The notes under the pieces: generated by a model
What the model was told of the DNA's origin: nothing
Databases searched by the model: none
What the model saw: the letters and a program-made list of their open reading frames with translations, nothing else
Assembly: GCF_035825295.1 (NCBI RefSeq)
Contig: NZ_JAYMGI010000002.1
Span: 4,753,501-4,817,500, forward strand
Length of the DNA: 64,000 nt
Reading direction: 5' to 3'
DNA from: Actinacidiphila sp. DG2A-62
Lineage (GTDB): Bacteria > Actinomycetota > Actinomycetes > Streptomycetales > Streptomycetaceae
Part shown: one piece after another, positions 8,923-16,438 of the stretch
How the letters are laid out: each line of letters begins with the position of its first letter
Position numbering within the stretch: the stretch's first letter is position 1
Made by a program: the position numbers and the translations under genes

Positions 8923-8941
8923 GCCGGGGGCGGACCCCGGC
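8923..8941 (+). terminator. Hairpin terminator after acs
   Basis: A perfect seven-base stem, GCCGGGG/CCCCGGC, with a five-base loop begins ten bases after the acs stop codon. There is no U-run, as is common for terminators in high-G+C actinobacteria. The assignment rests on position and stem strength only. Confidence 0.55.
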
Positions 8942-9072
8942 AGGGCCAAGCCGGGTCCGCGTCCGGCCGCCCGCCGCCCGCTCCACCCCGCGCGCCCGTT
9001 CCCCGCGGCTGGGCAATATCCCGGCTGCGGGGACGCGCGCGCCGACGTAGGGTCGCCGCAGGAGGACGACCC

Positions 9073-10410
9073 GTGACCGATCAGCCCCGGCCGCGCCGCC
9101 GCACCACGGTCCTGCTGGACCGGCTCCCGCTCCCCGAGCGGGCGTTCCTCGCCGACGCGTTGCGGGCCGAGACGGTCGGCGGCCTCCTGCTGCTGCTCGC
9201 CGCGCTGGCCGCGCTGATCTGGACCAACACCGACCAGCACGACTACGAGGCGGTCAGCCACCACCACCTCGGGCCGGCCGCGCTCGGCCTGCACCTGTCG
9301 GTGGCGCACTGGGCGGCCGACGGCCTGCTGACCGTCTTCTTCTTCGTCGCCGGGGTCGAGCTCAAGCGCGAACTCGTGGCCGGCGAACTGCGCGATCCCG
9401 CCGCCGCCGCGCTTCCCGTGGTCGCCGCCGTGTGCGGGATGGCCGCGCCCGCGGTCGTCTATGCGGTGACGGCCGCGGCGGGCGGCGGCTCGCTCAAGGG
9501 CTGGGCGATCCCGACCGCCACCGACATCGCCTTCGCGCTCGCCGTGCTCGCCGTCATCGGCACCGCGCTGCCGGCCGCCCTGCGTGCCTTCCTGCTCACC
9601 CTGGCCGTCGTCGACGACCTGTTCGCCATCCTGATCATCGCGTTCTTCTTCACCTCCGCCATCGACATCGCCGCCCTGCTCGGCGCGGTCGGCGGCCTGG
9701 TGCTGTTCTGGGCGCTGCTGCGCGCGGGGGTGCACGGCTGGTGGGTCTACGTGCCGCTGGCCGTGGTGATCTGGGCGCTGACCGCCAACAGCGGGGTGCA
9801 CGCCACCATCTCCGGCGTCGCGATGGGCCTGATGCTGCGCTGCACGCCCCGGCCGGGCGAGGAGCACACGCCGGGCGAGCGCGTCGAACACCTCGTCAGG
9901 CCGCTGTCCGCGGGGGTCGCGGTGCCGCTGTTCGCGCTGTTCTCCGCGGGGGTGACGATCTCGGCGGGCTCGCTGCGCGAGGTCTTCCACCGGCCCGAGA
10001 CCCTCGGCGTCGTGCTCGGCCTGGTGCTGGGCAAGGCGCTCGGCGTCTTCGGCGGGGCGTGGCTGGCCGCCCGCTTCACCCGCGCCCGGCTGGGCGCGGA
10101 TCTGGTGTGGCCGGACGTGCTGGCGGTCGCGGTGCTGGCCGGCATCGGCTTCACCGTCTCGCTGCTGATCGCCGAACTGGCCTTCGACGACGACCCCGCG
10201 CTGGCCGGCGAGGCCAAGGCCGCGGTGCTGCTCGGCTCGGTGATCGCCGCGGTCGCGGCGGGCTGCCTGCTCAAGCTCCGCGACAACGCCTACCGGGCGC
10301 TGGCCGCGGCGGACGCGGTCGAGGTGACCGACGCGCACCACCTGGGACGTGACGGGGACCGCAGGCTCGCCCCGCCCGGCGGGGAGGCGGGCCATGCTGA
10401 CGACGCGTAA
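9073..10410 (+). CDS. nhaA: Na+/H+ antiporter NhaA
   Basis: A 445-residue transporter with about twelve membrane helices. Recognisable NhaA parts are FFFVAGVELKRELVAGELRDP, the ATDIAFALAVLAVIG helix with the antiporter aspartate, and LAVVDDLFAILIIAFFFT, which contains the adjacent Asp pair corresponding to the Na+/H+ binding site (D163/D164 of E. coli). It exports Na+ in exchange for protons across the cytoplasmic membrane. GTG start with AGGAGGA about six bases upstream. A hydrophilic His/Asp-rich C-terminal tail is longer than in E. coli NhaA. It sits between acs and a small holin-like membrane protein, all on the same strand. Confidence 0.95.
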   Translation: MTDQPRPRRRTTVLLDRLPLPERAFLADALRAETVGGLLLLLAALAALIWTNTDQHDYEAVSHHHLGPAALGLHLSVAHWAADGLLTVFFFVAGVELKRELVAGELRDPAAAALPVVAAVCGMAAPAVVYAVTAAAGGGSLKGWAIPTATDIAFALAVLAVIGTALPAALRAFLLTLAVVDDLFAILIIAFFFTSAIDIAALLGAVGGLVLFWALLRAGVHGWWVYVPLAVVIWALTANSGVHATISGVAMGLMLRCTPRPGEEHTPGERVEHLVRPLSAGVAVPLFALFSAGVTISAGSLREVFHRPETLGVVLGLVLGKALGVFGGAWLAARFTRARLGADLVWPDVLAVAVLAGIGFTVSLLIAELAFDDDPALAGEAKAAVLLGSVIAAVAAGCLLKLRDNAYRALAAADAVEVTDAHHLGRDGDRRLAPPGGEAGHADDA

Positions 10411-10484
10411 GGCATGATCTAGTGACGACCGGAGACCACCGCCGGCAACCGATCCGTACCGACCCACACGACGGAGGACGCGAG

Positions 10485-11018
10485 ATGAGCGCAGCCTCGA
10501 ACGGTGACGAGCGCAGCCTCGGCCAGTTGTTCGCCTCCGCCACGGCGGAGCTGTCCGCCCTGGTGCACGACGAGATCGCCCTGGCCAAGGCGGAGATCCG
10601 GCAGGACGCCAAGCGGGCGGCGGTGGGCAGCGGCGCGTTCGTGACGGCACTGGCGCTGCTGTTCTTCGCCGTGCCGATGCTCAGCTTCGCCAGCGCCTAC
10701 GGCATCCACGCGCTGGGCATCACCCTCGGCTGGTCGTTCCTGATCGTCTTCGGGGCGTTCATGCTGCTGGCGGGGATCCTCGCGCTGGTCGGCATCGGCC
10801 GCTTCAAGAAGGTCAAGAAGCCCGAGCGGACCATCGCCTCGGCCAAGCAGACCGCCGCGGTGCTGCAGAAGGCCAAGCCGCACCCGCGCGAGCTGCCGGC
10901 CGAGAGCGGCGGGACCGGCGCCGCGGCGATCACGTCGTCCGGCTCCGGCGCCACCCTGGCCGTCTCCGCCGGCGGCACCCCGCCCGCCGTCGAGGACGCC
11001 GCGCCGGGCCGCTCTTGA
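10485..11018 (+). CDS. Phage holin family (Actin_Holin) membrane protein
   Basis: A 177-residue protein of the actinobacterial holin-like superfamily (PF07332 type). It has an amphipathic N-terminal part LGQLFASATAELSALVHDEI, a charged stretch, two membrane helices (about 46-70 and 78-100), the basic GRFKKVKKPERT, and a low-complexity tail. The ATG at 10485 is preceded by GGAGG. Despite the family name there is no lysin nearby and no phage context; in actinobacteria these proteins are housekeeping membrane proteins of unknown role. The equivalent position in M. tuberculosis (next to ephE and marP) also holds a small membrane protein, recalled from memory. Confidence 0.75.
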   Translation: MSAASNGDERSLGQLFASATAELSALVHDEIALAKAEIRQDAKRAAVGSGAFVTALALLFFAVPMLSFASAYGIHALGITLGWSFLIVFGAFMLLAGILALVGIGRFKKVKKPERTIASAKQTAAVLQKAKPHPRELPAESGGTGAAAITSSGSGATLAVSAGGTPPAVEDAAPGRS

Positions 11019-11063
11019 CCTCTCGCGCCCCGGCGGACGGCGAGATGTGACACGCTTCGGGGC

Positions 11064-12023
11064 ATGAACCTCACCGTCGGGTCGCGCGGTCCCTCCGGCA
11101 GTTCCGGCCGGGGCCGCCCGTCGGTGCCCCGTGTCGAGGGGCCCTGGACGCACCGCGACGTGGCCGCCAACGGCGCGCGCTTCCACATCGCGGAGCTGGG
11201 CGACGGCCCGCTGGTGCTGTTGCTGCACGGCTTCCCGCAGTTCTGGTGGACCTGGCGGCACCAGCTGACGGCGCTCGCCGACGCCGGCTTCCGCGCGGTC
11301 GCGATGGACCTGCGCGGGGTCGGCGGCAGCGACCGTACGCCCCGCGGCTACGACCCGCCGAACCTCGCGCTCGACATCACCGGCGTCATCCGCTCGCTCG
11401 GCGAGCCCGACGCCGCGCTCGTCGGCCACGACCTGGGCGGCTACCTCGCCTGGACCGCGGCGGCCATGCGGCCCAAGCTGGTCCGCCGGCTCGCCGTCAG
11501 CTCCATGCCGCACCCGCGCCGCTGGCGCGCCGCGATGCTCACCGACCTGCGGCAGAGCAAATCCGGCGGCTACATCTGGGGCTTCCAGCGGCCGTGGATC
11601 CCCGAGCGGCGGCTGACCGCGGACGACTCCGCGCTGGTCGGCGAGCTGGTGCAGCAGTGGTCGGGCCCGAGCCTGCCCGACGAGGAGTCGGTCGACGTCT
11701 ACCGCCGGGCCATGCAGATCCCGTCCACCGCGCACTGCGCCGTCGAGCCGTACCGCTGGATGGTGCGCTCGATGGTCCGCCCGGACGGCATCCAGTTCAA
11801 CCGCCGGATGAAGCGCCCGGTCCGGGTGCCCACCCTGCAGATGCACGGCTCGCTCGACCCGGCGATCGCCACCCGGTACGTGGCCGGCAGCGGGGAGTAC
11901 GTCGAGGCGCCGTACCGCTGGCGGCTGTTCGACGGGCTCGGCCACTTCCCCCAGGAGGAGGATCCGGCGGCCTTCTCCGCCGAACTGATCAACTGGTTGA
12001 AGGACCCGGAACCGGACCGCTGA
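11064..12023 (+). CDS. Alpha/beta hydrolase, epoxide hydrolase (EphE)-like
   Basis: The 319-residue protein has the alpha/beta-hydrolase core. LLLHGFPQFWWTWRHQL carries the HG-x-P oxyanion motif. The nucleophile elbow is GHDLGGYLAW, where the nucleophile is Asp rather than Ser, as in epoxide hydrolases and haloalkane dehalogenases. A C-terminal GLGHFPQEEDP gives the catalytic His. A fluoroacetate-dehalogenase-like activity is an alternative. The position between a holin-like gene and the convergent marP gene matches ephE of mycobacteria. Start ATG at 11064 gives a 31-residue extension before the domain, so a later start is possible. Confidence 0.8.
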   Translation: MNLTVGSRGPSGSSGRGRPSVPRVEGPWTHRDVAANGARFHIAELGDGPLVLLLHGFPQFWWTWRHQLTALADAGFRAVAMDLRGVGGSDRTPRGYDPPNLALDITGVIRSLGEPDAALVGHDLGGYLAWTAAAMRPKLVRRLAVSSMPHPRRWRAAMLTDLRQSKSGGYIWGFQRPWIPERRLTADDSALVGELVQQWSGPSLPDEESVDVYRRAMQIPSTAHCAVEPYRWMVRSMVRPDGIQFNRRMKRPVRVPTLQMHGSLDPAIATRYVAGSGEYVEAPYRWRLFDGLGHFPQEEDPAAFSAELINWLKDPEPDR

Positions 12024-12119
12024 CCCCCTCTGTGCCACGCGTTCACACGCGTACATATGACGGTCGAACCATCGTCAAAATGCCGGACGCATAGGCCAAC
12101 TGGACCACGAAACGGCGAT

Positions 12120-12153
12120 TACCGACCAAGGGGCGCGGGCACGTTGGTCGGTA
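12120..12153. promoter_or_regulatory. Ten-base inverted repeat ahead of a possible small gene
   Basis: TACCGACCAA at 12120-12129 and TTGGTCGGTA at 12144-12153 are perfect inverted arms separated by 14 bases (GGGGCGCGGGCACG). The right arm ends on the A of a possible ATG start (12153). It could be a protein operator or an RNA hairpin that hides the start codon. Nothing else in the window repeats it. Confidence 0.45.
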
Positions 12154-12329
12154 TGGGTTGGACGCACGACTACCGTGACGTATCGAGCAATCGCCGCCGC
12201 ATCTCCACCGCCGATCGGACGGCGCCCCTGGCCGTACTGCCGCCCGGGCAGGGCCGCCTCGGCATCCCGAGCATCCTCGGTCGCCGCGCCCGCTGGGTCA
12301 GTGCCCGGCTGCGGCACGTACGCGACTGA
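12153..12329 (+). CDS. Possible small hypothetical protein
   Basis: A 58-residue frame starting ATG GGT TGG ACG, rich in Arg (RRRISTADRT, GRRARWVSARLRHVRD) with a Leu/Pro/Gly middle. I do not recognise a family. About 84 percent of third positions are G or C, a little below the neighbours, and there is no ribosome-binding sequence. The frame also extends upstream to 12057. It is included because the rest of the 354-base gap (12024-12377) is otherwise gene-free and because an inverted repeat abuts its start. It may not be a gene. Confidence 0.3.
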   Translation: MGWTHDYRDVSSNRRRISTADRTAPLAVLPPGQGRLGIPSILGRRARWVSARLRHVRD

Positions 12330-12355
12330 TCAGCGGCCGGCCCGCCGCCGGACCA

Positions 12356-12375
12356 GGCGCGCCGTGCGGCGCGCC
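12356..12375 (-). terminator. Hairpin terminator after marP
   Basis: GGCGCGCC-GTGC-GGCGCGCC forms an eight-base stem with a four-base loop, directly beyond the stop codon of the minus-strand protease gene. Because each arm is itself palindromic, the stem can also form in the other direction and may serve the plus-strand side. Confidence 0.5.
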
Positions 12376-12377
12376 GC

Positions 12378-13583
12378 TCACAGCGCGCAGCCCTGGGTGT
12401 CCACCCGCTGCGTCGCGGCGCGCCCCTGCGCCGCGTCCTCGCGCACCTCGTCGGCGGTCAGCGCGTAGCCGGTGTGGGAGTCGTCCAGCGACTTGGCGAA
12501 GACCACGCCGGCCACCTGGCCGCCCGGAGTGAGCAGCGGACCGCCGGAGTTGCCCTGCCGGACGGTGGAGTAGATCGAGTACACGTCGCGGTGCACCGTG
12601 CCGCGGTGGTAGATGTCCGGGCCGCCGGCCTCGATCCGGCTGCGGATGCGGGCCGCCCGCACGTCGAACGGGCCGTTCTCCGGGAAGCCGGCCACGATCG
12701 CGTCGTCGCGCGAGTGCTCGGGGCCGGTGCTGAAGTCGAGCTTCGGCGCGTTCAGATTCGGCACGGCCAGCACCGCGATGTCGCGCTGCCAGTCGTAGAG
12801 CACCACCCGCGCGTCGTACTGCCGGCCCCGGCCGCCGATCTGCACCCGCGGGTCGGTCACGCCGCCGACCACGTGCGCGTTGGTCATCACCCGGTCCCGC
12901 GCGAAGACGAAGCCCGAGCCCTCCAGGATCTTCCCGCAGCCGGGCGCGGTGCCGACGATCTTCACGATGCTGTCGCGGGACTCGGCCACCACCTTGCTGT
13001 TCGCCAGCGCCGGGTCCGGCGGCGGCACCGAGGTGATCGGCTCGGAGCCGAAGGTGCCGAAGACCTGCGGCAGGCCGTTCTGCGCGAGGGCGTTGCTGAA
13101 GTCGTCGAACCAGGTGTCGGCCTGGGCCGGCAGCACGTCGGAGACCCCGAGCAGCACCTTGGACGAGCGCACCTCGCGGCCTATCGTCGGCAGCGTCGTG
13201 GTCGCCAGCGCGGTGCCGATCAGCCACGCCACCAGCAGCATCGCCGCCACGTTGACCAGCGCCCCGCCGCCGGCGTCCAGGACGCGGGCGGGCGACCAGG
13301 TGATCCGGGTGCGCAGCTTGTTCCCCAGGTGCGTGGTGAACGCCTGTCCCACCGACGCGGTCACGATGACCATCGCCACCGCGCAGATCACCGCGACGGA
13401 GCCCGGCGTGGCGTCGTCCGTGGCCTTGTCCCAGATCAGGGGCAGCAGGTAGATGGCGGCCAGGCCGCCGCCGAGGAAGCCCGTCACCGACATGATGCCC
13501 ACGACGAAGCCCTGCCGGTAGCCGACCACGGCGAACCAGACAGCGGCGAGGATGAGCAGGAAGTCCAGCGCGTTCACGGGCAC
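12378..13583 (-). CDS. marP: MarP-family membrane serine protease (CvpA-trypsin)
   Basis: A 401-residue protein with two parts. The N-terminal CvpA-like domain has four membrane helices (about 1-140; start LDFLLILAAVWFAVVGYRQG). The C-terminal chymotrypsin-like protease carries the visible triad His237 (TNAHVV), Asp268 (WQRDIAV) and Ser346 (GNSGGPLL), with two cysteines nearby (one in APGCGKI, one at the C-terminus). The layout matches M. tuberculosis MarP, a periplasmic protease needed for acid tolerance, so the catalytic part should face outside. Start is the GTG at 13583; a second GTG two codons later is equally possible. Neighbours nudix-nth upstream on the same strand and an ephE-like gene convergent repeat the mycobacterial order. 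Confidence 0.9.
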   Translation of the reverse strand: MPVNALDFLLILAAVWFAVVGYRQGFVVGIMSVTGFLGGGLAAIYLLPLIWDKATDDATPGSVAVICAVAMVIVTASVGQAFTTHLGNKLRTRITWSPARVLDAGGGALVNVAAMLLVAWLIGTALATTTLPTIGREVRSSKVLLGVSDVLPAQADTWFDDFSNALAQNGLPQVFGTFGSEPITSVPPPDPALANSKVVAESRDSIVKIVGTAPGCGKILEGSGFVFARDRVMTNAHVVGGVTDPRVQIGGRGRQYDARVVLYDWQRDIAVLAVPNLNAPKLDFSTGPEHSRDDAIVAGFPENGPFDVRAARIRSRIEAGGPDIYHRGTVHRDVYSIYSTVRQGNSGGPLLTPGGQVAGVVFAKSLDDSHTGYALTADEVREDAAQGRAATQRVDTQGCAL

Positions 13584-13746
13584 AACGGTCTCATGCCCGC
13601 CTGAGCACGCGGGACGGTACGGCCAGGAGACCCCCGGATCGGGGCCGCGGCCGGGCCCGACGGACAGGAGCCGTACGGGGGCGGTGCGGTCGTACGGCGC
13701 GGCGCGGACGGCGCGGTCCGCGCGGGCGGCCGGAGCCGCGGCCGGG

Positions 13747-14418
13747 TCAGCCGAGCGGGACCGTGCGGTCGCGGTCCCAGGGCCGCTCCCAGCCCGCGTA
13801 GTGCAGGATCTTGTCGATCAGGCCCGCGGTGAAGCCCCACACCAGCGCGCCCTCGACCAGGAACGCCGGGCCGCGGAAGCCGCTGGGGTGGACCAGCATC
13901 GCCCGGTTCGCCGGGTCGGCCAGATCGGCCACCGGCACCCGGAAGACCCGCGCGGTCTCCGCCGGGTCCACCACCCGCACCGGGCTCGGCTCGCGCCACC
14001 AGCCCAGCACGGGGGTGACGGCGAAGTCGCTGACCGGGATGTAGAGCCGCGGCAGCACCCCGAAGACCTGCACGCCGGCCGGGTCGAGGCCGGTCTCCTC
14101 CTCGGCCTCGCGCAGCGCCGCCCGCACCGGGCCCTCGCCCTCCGGGTCGCCGTCCTGCGGATCGAGGCTGCCGCCGGGGAACGACGGCTGGCCGGCGTGC
14201 GAGCGCAGCGCCGCCGAGCGCTCCAGCAGCAGCAGGTCAGGGCCGCGCTCGCCCTCGCCGAACAGGATCAGCACCGCCGAGGGGCGACCGCCGCCGGCCG
14301 GCGGCAGGAAGCGGCTCAGCTGCTCGGGGCGGACGGCCGCGACGACCGAGGCCACCGGGTCGAGCCAGGACGGGACGCCGGCCGCGGAGACCCGCGCGCC
14401 GCCCCTGGCCTGGGTCAT
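13747..14418 (-). CDS. Nudix hydrolase, coenzyme A pyrophosphatase type
   Basis: A 223-residue Nudix protein of the CoA-diphosphatase subgroup. It has AVLILFGEG, the subgroup hallmark LRSHAGQPSFPGGSLDP, and the metal-binding end of the Nudix box REAEEETGL. It is expected to cut CoA or its derivatives to phosphopantetheine and 3',5'-ADP. The ATG at 14418 overlaps the nth stop codon (ATGA), which points to translational coupling with nth. The gap to marP is 163 bases (13584-13746), where I see no gene. The same nth-nudix-marP order is found in mycobacteria. Confidence 0.9.
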   Translation of the reverse strand: MTQARGGARVSAAGVPSWLDPVASVVAAVRPEQLSRFLPPAGGGRPSAVLILFGEGERGPDLLLLERSAALRSHAGQPSFPGGSLDPQDGDPEGEGPVRAALREAEEETGLDPAGVQVFGVLPRLYIPVSDFAVTPVLGWWREPSPVRVVDPAETARVFRVPVADLADPANRAMLVHPSGFRGPAFLVEGALVWGFTAGLIDKILHYAGWERPWDRDRTVPLG

Positions 14419-15278
14419 GACGCGGCCAGCGGGGGCGCGGGCTGCCCGGGGTAGTCCGGCGGGGGCTTCAGCCGCTGGCCGGGGAAGCCGCCCTTCTCGT
14501 ACTTCAGCAGCTTCTTCGCCTTCTCCGGGTCCGTCTCGCCCTCGCCGAAGGACGGGCACAGATGGGCGATCGGGCAGGCGCCGCACGCGGGCTTGCGGGC
14601 GTGGCACATCCGGCGGCCGTGGAAGATCACCCGGTGCGACAGCATCGTCCAGTCCGACTTCGGGAACAGCCGGGCGACGTCCTGCTCGACCTTCTCCGGG
14701 TCCTCCGAGGTCGTCCAGCCGAAGCGCCGGGACAGCCGGCCGAAGTGCGTGTCGACGGTGAGGCCGGGCACCCCGTACGCGTTGCCGAGCACGACGTTGG
14801 CGGTCTTGCGGCCCACTCCGGGCAGCTTCACCAGATCGGCCAGCTTCTTCGGCACCTCGCCGCCGAAGTCGTCGCGCAGCGCCGTGGACAGGCCCAGCAC
14901 CGAGCGGGCCTTGGCGCGGAAGAAGCCGGTCGGCCGGAGGATCTGCTCCAGGTCCGCCGGGTCGGCCGCGGCCATGTCCTCGGGGGTGGGGTACTTCGCG
15001 AACAGCGCCGGCGTCGTCTGGTTCACCCGCAGGTCGGTGGTCTGGGCGGACAGCACGGTGGCGATGAGCAGCTGGAAGGGATTCTCGAAGTCCAGCTCCG
15101 GATGGGCGTACGGATACACCTCGGCCAGTTCGCGGTTGATCCGCCGGGCGCGGCGCACCAGCGCCACGGGCGGGGCCTGCACGGCGGTCCGTTCGCTCTC
15201 AGCGGAATTCCGGCCGGCCGTCACCCGTCCGGTGGGCGCGGCCGCCCGCTTCTTCTGCACCCTCGGCGTATCTGACAC
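14415..15278 (-). CDS. nth: Endonuclease III (DNA glycosylase/AP lyase)
   Basis: A 287-residue endonuclease III that removes oxidised pyrimidines and cuts the abasic site. It has the helix-hairpin-helix LPGVGRKTANVVLG with the catalytic Lys, the VDTHFGRL segment with the catalytic Asp, and the 4Fe-4S loop C-x6-C-x2-C-x5-C (CHARKPACGACPIAHLC). It is longer than the E. coli enzyme (211 residues) because of a 35-residue charged N-terminus and a Pro-rich C-terminal tail; the N-terminal start (GTG at 15278) is therefore less sure. It is divergent from crp. Confidence 0.95.
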   Translation of the reverse strand: MSDTPRVQKKRAAAPTGRVTAGRNSAESERTAVQAPPVALVRRARRINRELAEVYPYAHPELDFENPFQLLIATVLSAQTTDLRVNQTTPALFAKYPTPEDMAAADPADLEQILRPTGFFRAKARSVLGLSTALRDDFGGEVPKKLADLVKLPGVGRKTANVVLGNAYGVPGLTVDTHFGRLSRRFGWTTSEDPEKVEQDVARLFPKSDWTMLSHRVIFHGRRMCHARKPACGACPIAHLCPSFGEGETDPEKAKKLLKYEKGGFPGQRLKPPPDYPGQPAPPLAAS

Positions 15279-15413
15279 CCGGCCAGCCTAAGCCTCGCCA
15301 CCGACATACGCGGTCGATACTCTGTGCCGCGACAGGAATCGGGCGCACCCGCACCCGATCGCACCCTTCTCGCACCCCCGGGGCGCGTCCGCGCCGGTGG
15401 ATAAGACATCCTT

Positions 15414-15427
15414 GTGATTGATCGCAC
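15414..15427. promoter_or_regulatory. Candidate Crp-binding site ahead of crp
   Basis: TTGTGATTGATCGCACTG contains GTG-N8-CAC (15414-15427), close to the GTG-N6-G-N-CAC pattern known for Streptomyces Crp and to the TGTGA half-site of E. coli CRP. One position (C instead of G at the tenth base) departs from the pattern. It lies 64 bases before the crp start and 136 bases from nth, so it could act on either divergent gene. Autoregulation is inference. Confidence 0.5.
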
Positions 15428-15491
15428 TGTTTGAGACGTCGTGCATCATGGGAGATCCCGGCGATGTCGACTGTCGACAAGGAGAGAGCTC

Positions 15492-16166
15492 GTGGACGAC
15501 GTTCTGCGCCGTGCCCCGCTTTTCGCGGCGCTCGACGACGAGCAGGCGGCTGAACTGCGCGCCTCCATGACGGAGGTCACGCTCGCGCGTGGCGACTCGC
15601 TGTTCCACGAGGGCGACCCCGGGGACCGGCTGTACGTCGTCACCGAGGGCAAGGTCAAGCTGCACCGGACCTCGCCCGACGGGCGGGAGAACATGCTGGC
15701 CGTGGTGGGCCCCGGCGAGCTGATCGGAGAGCTGTCGCTCTTCGACCCCGGGCCGCGCACCGCCACCGGCACCGCGCTGACCGAGGTCAAGCTGCTGGGC
15801 CTGGGCCACGGCGACCTGCAGCCCTGGCTGAACGTCCGCCCCGAGGTGTCCACCGCGCTGCTGCGCGCGGTCGCCCGGCGGCTGCGCAGGACCAACGACG
15901 TCATGTCCGACCTGGTCTTCTCCGACGTGCCCGGGCGCGTCGCCAAGGCGCTGCTCGACCTGTCCCGGCGGTTCGGCGTGCAGTCCGAGGAGGGCATCCA
16001 CGTCGTCCACGACCTCACGCAGGAGGAGCTGGCGCAGCTCGTCGGCGCGTCCCGCGAGACCGTCAACAAGGCGCTGGCCGACTTCGCCGGCCGCGGCTGG
16101 CTGCGGCTGGAGGCGCGCGCGGTGATCCTGCTGGACGTGGAGCGGCTGGCGAAGCGGTCGCGGTAG
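15492..16166 (+). CDS. crp: Crp/Fnr family regulator (cAMP receptor protein)
   Basis: At 224 residues it has the length of S. coelicolor Crp. The N-terminal half is a cyclic-nucleotide-binding beta-roll (GDSLFHEGDPGDRLYVVTEG; GELSLFDPGPRTAT holds the phosphate-binding residues). The C-terminal half is a winged helix-turn-helix (LTQEELAQLVGASRETVNKA). Streptomyces Crp controls germination and antibiotic production. Start GTG at 15492 is preceded by AAGGAGAGA. It is divergent from nth with a 213-base spacer that holds a candidate Crp site. The 272 bases after it (16167-16438) hold no gene, only direct repeats. Confidence 0.97.
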   Translation: MDDVLRRAPLFAALDDEQAAELRASMTEVTLARGDSLFHEGDPGDRLYVVTEGKVKLHRTSPDGRENMLAVVGPGELIGELSLFDPGPRTATGTALTEVKLLGLGHGDLQPWLNVRPEVSTALLRAVARRLRRTNDVMSDLVFSDVPGRVAKALLDLSRRFGVQSEEGIHVVHDLTQEELAQLVGASRETVNKALADFAGRGWLRLEARAVILLDVERLAKRSR

Positions 16167-16257
16167 GGGTCGCAAGTAGGGGTCGCGGGAGCGGTTGGCG
16201 CCGGGGCGGTCGGGCCGCGGTGGTTGGGCCGCGGCGGTCGGCGTCGCGCTCGTGGTC

Positions 16258-16315
16258 GGTGCCACGGTCGGGGCGGGGCCTCGCAGGCGGTGCCACGGTC
16301 GGGGCGGGGCCTCGC
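16258..16315. repeat. Two 27-base direct repeats in the crp downstream gap
   Basis: Copies at 16258-16284 and 16289-16315 are identical over 27 bases (starting GGTGCCACGGTCGGGG), with a period of 31 bases. Just after them CTCGCGGTCGGCGCGGA also occurs twice (16311 and about 16340). The region lies between the convergent crp and hydrolase genes and has no credible reading frame. Confidence 0.6.
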
Positions 16316-16438
16316 GGTCGGCGCGGAGGGTCTCTCTCGCTCGCGGTCGGCGCGGACGGGTCGGAGCGTCAGGGGCGGGGCCGGGCCGCCCGGCGGGCGC
16401 GACTCGCCGGGCGTGGCGCGCCGGGCGGCGGGCGTGGT

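Noticed and set aside
10485..11018. Holin-like protein as a prophage remnant
   Set aside because: The family is chromosomal and widespread in actinobacteria, and there are no lysin, integrase or structural phage genes nearby.
12075..12317. An 80-codon minus-strand frame in the gap before marP
   Set aside because: No ribosome-binding site, no recognisable motif and poorer codon bias than the already doubtful plus-strand frame.
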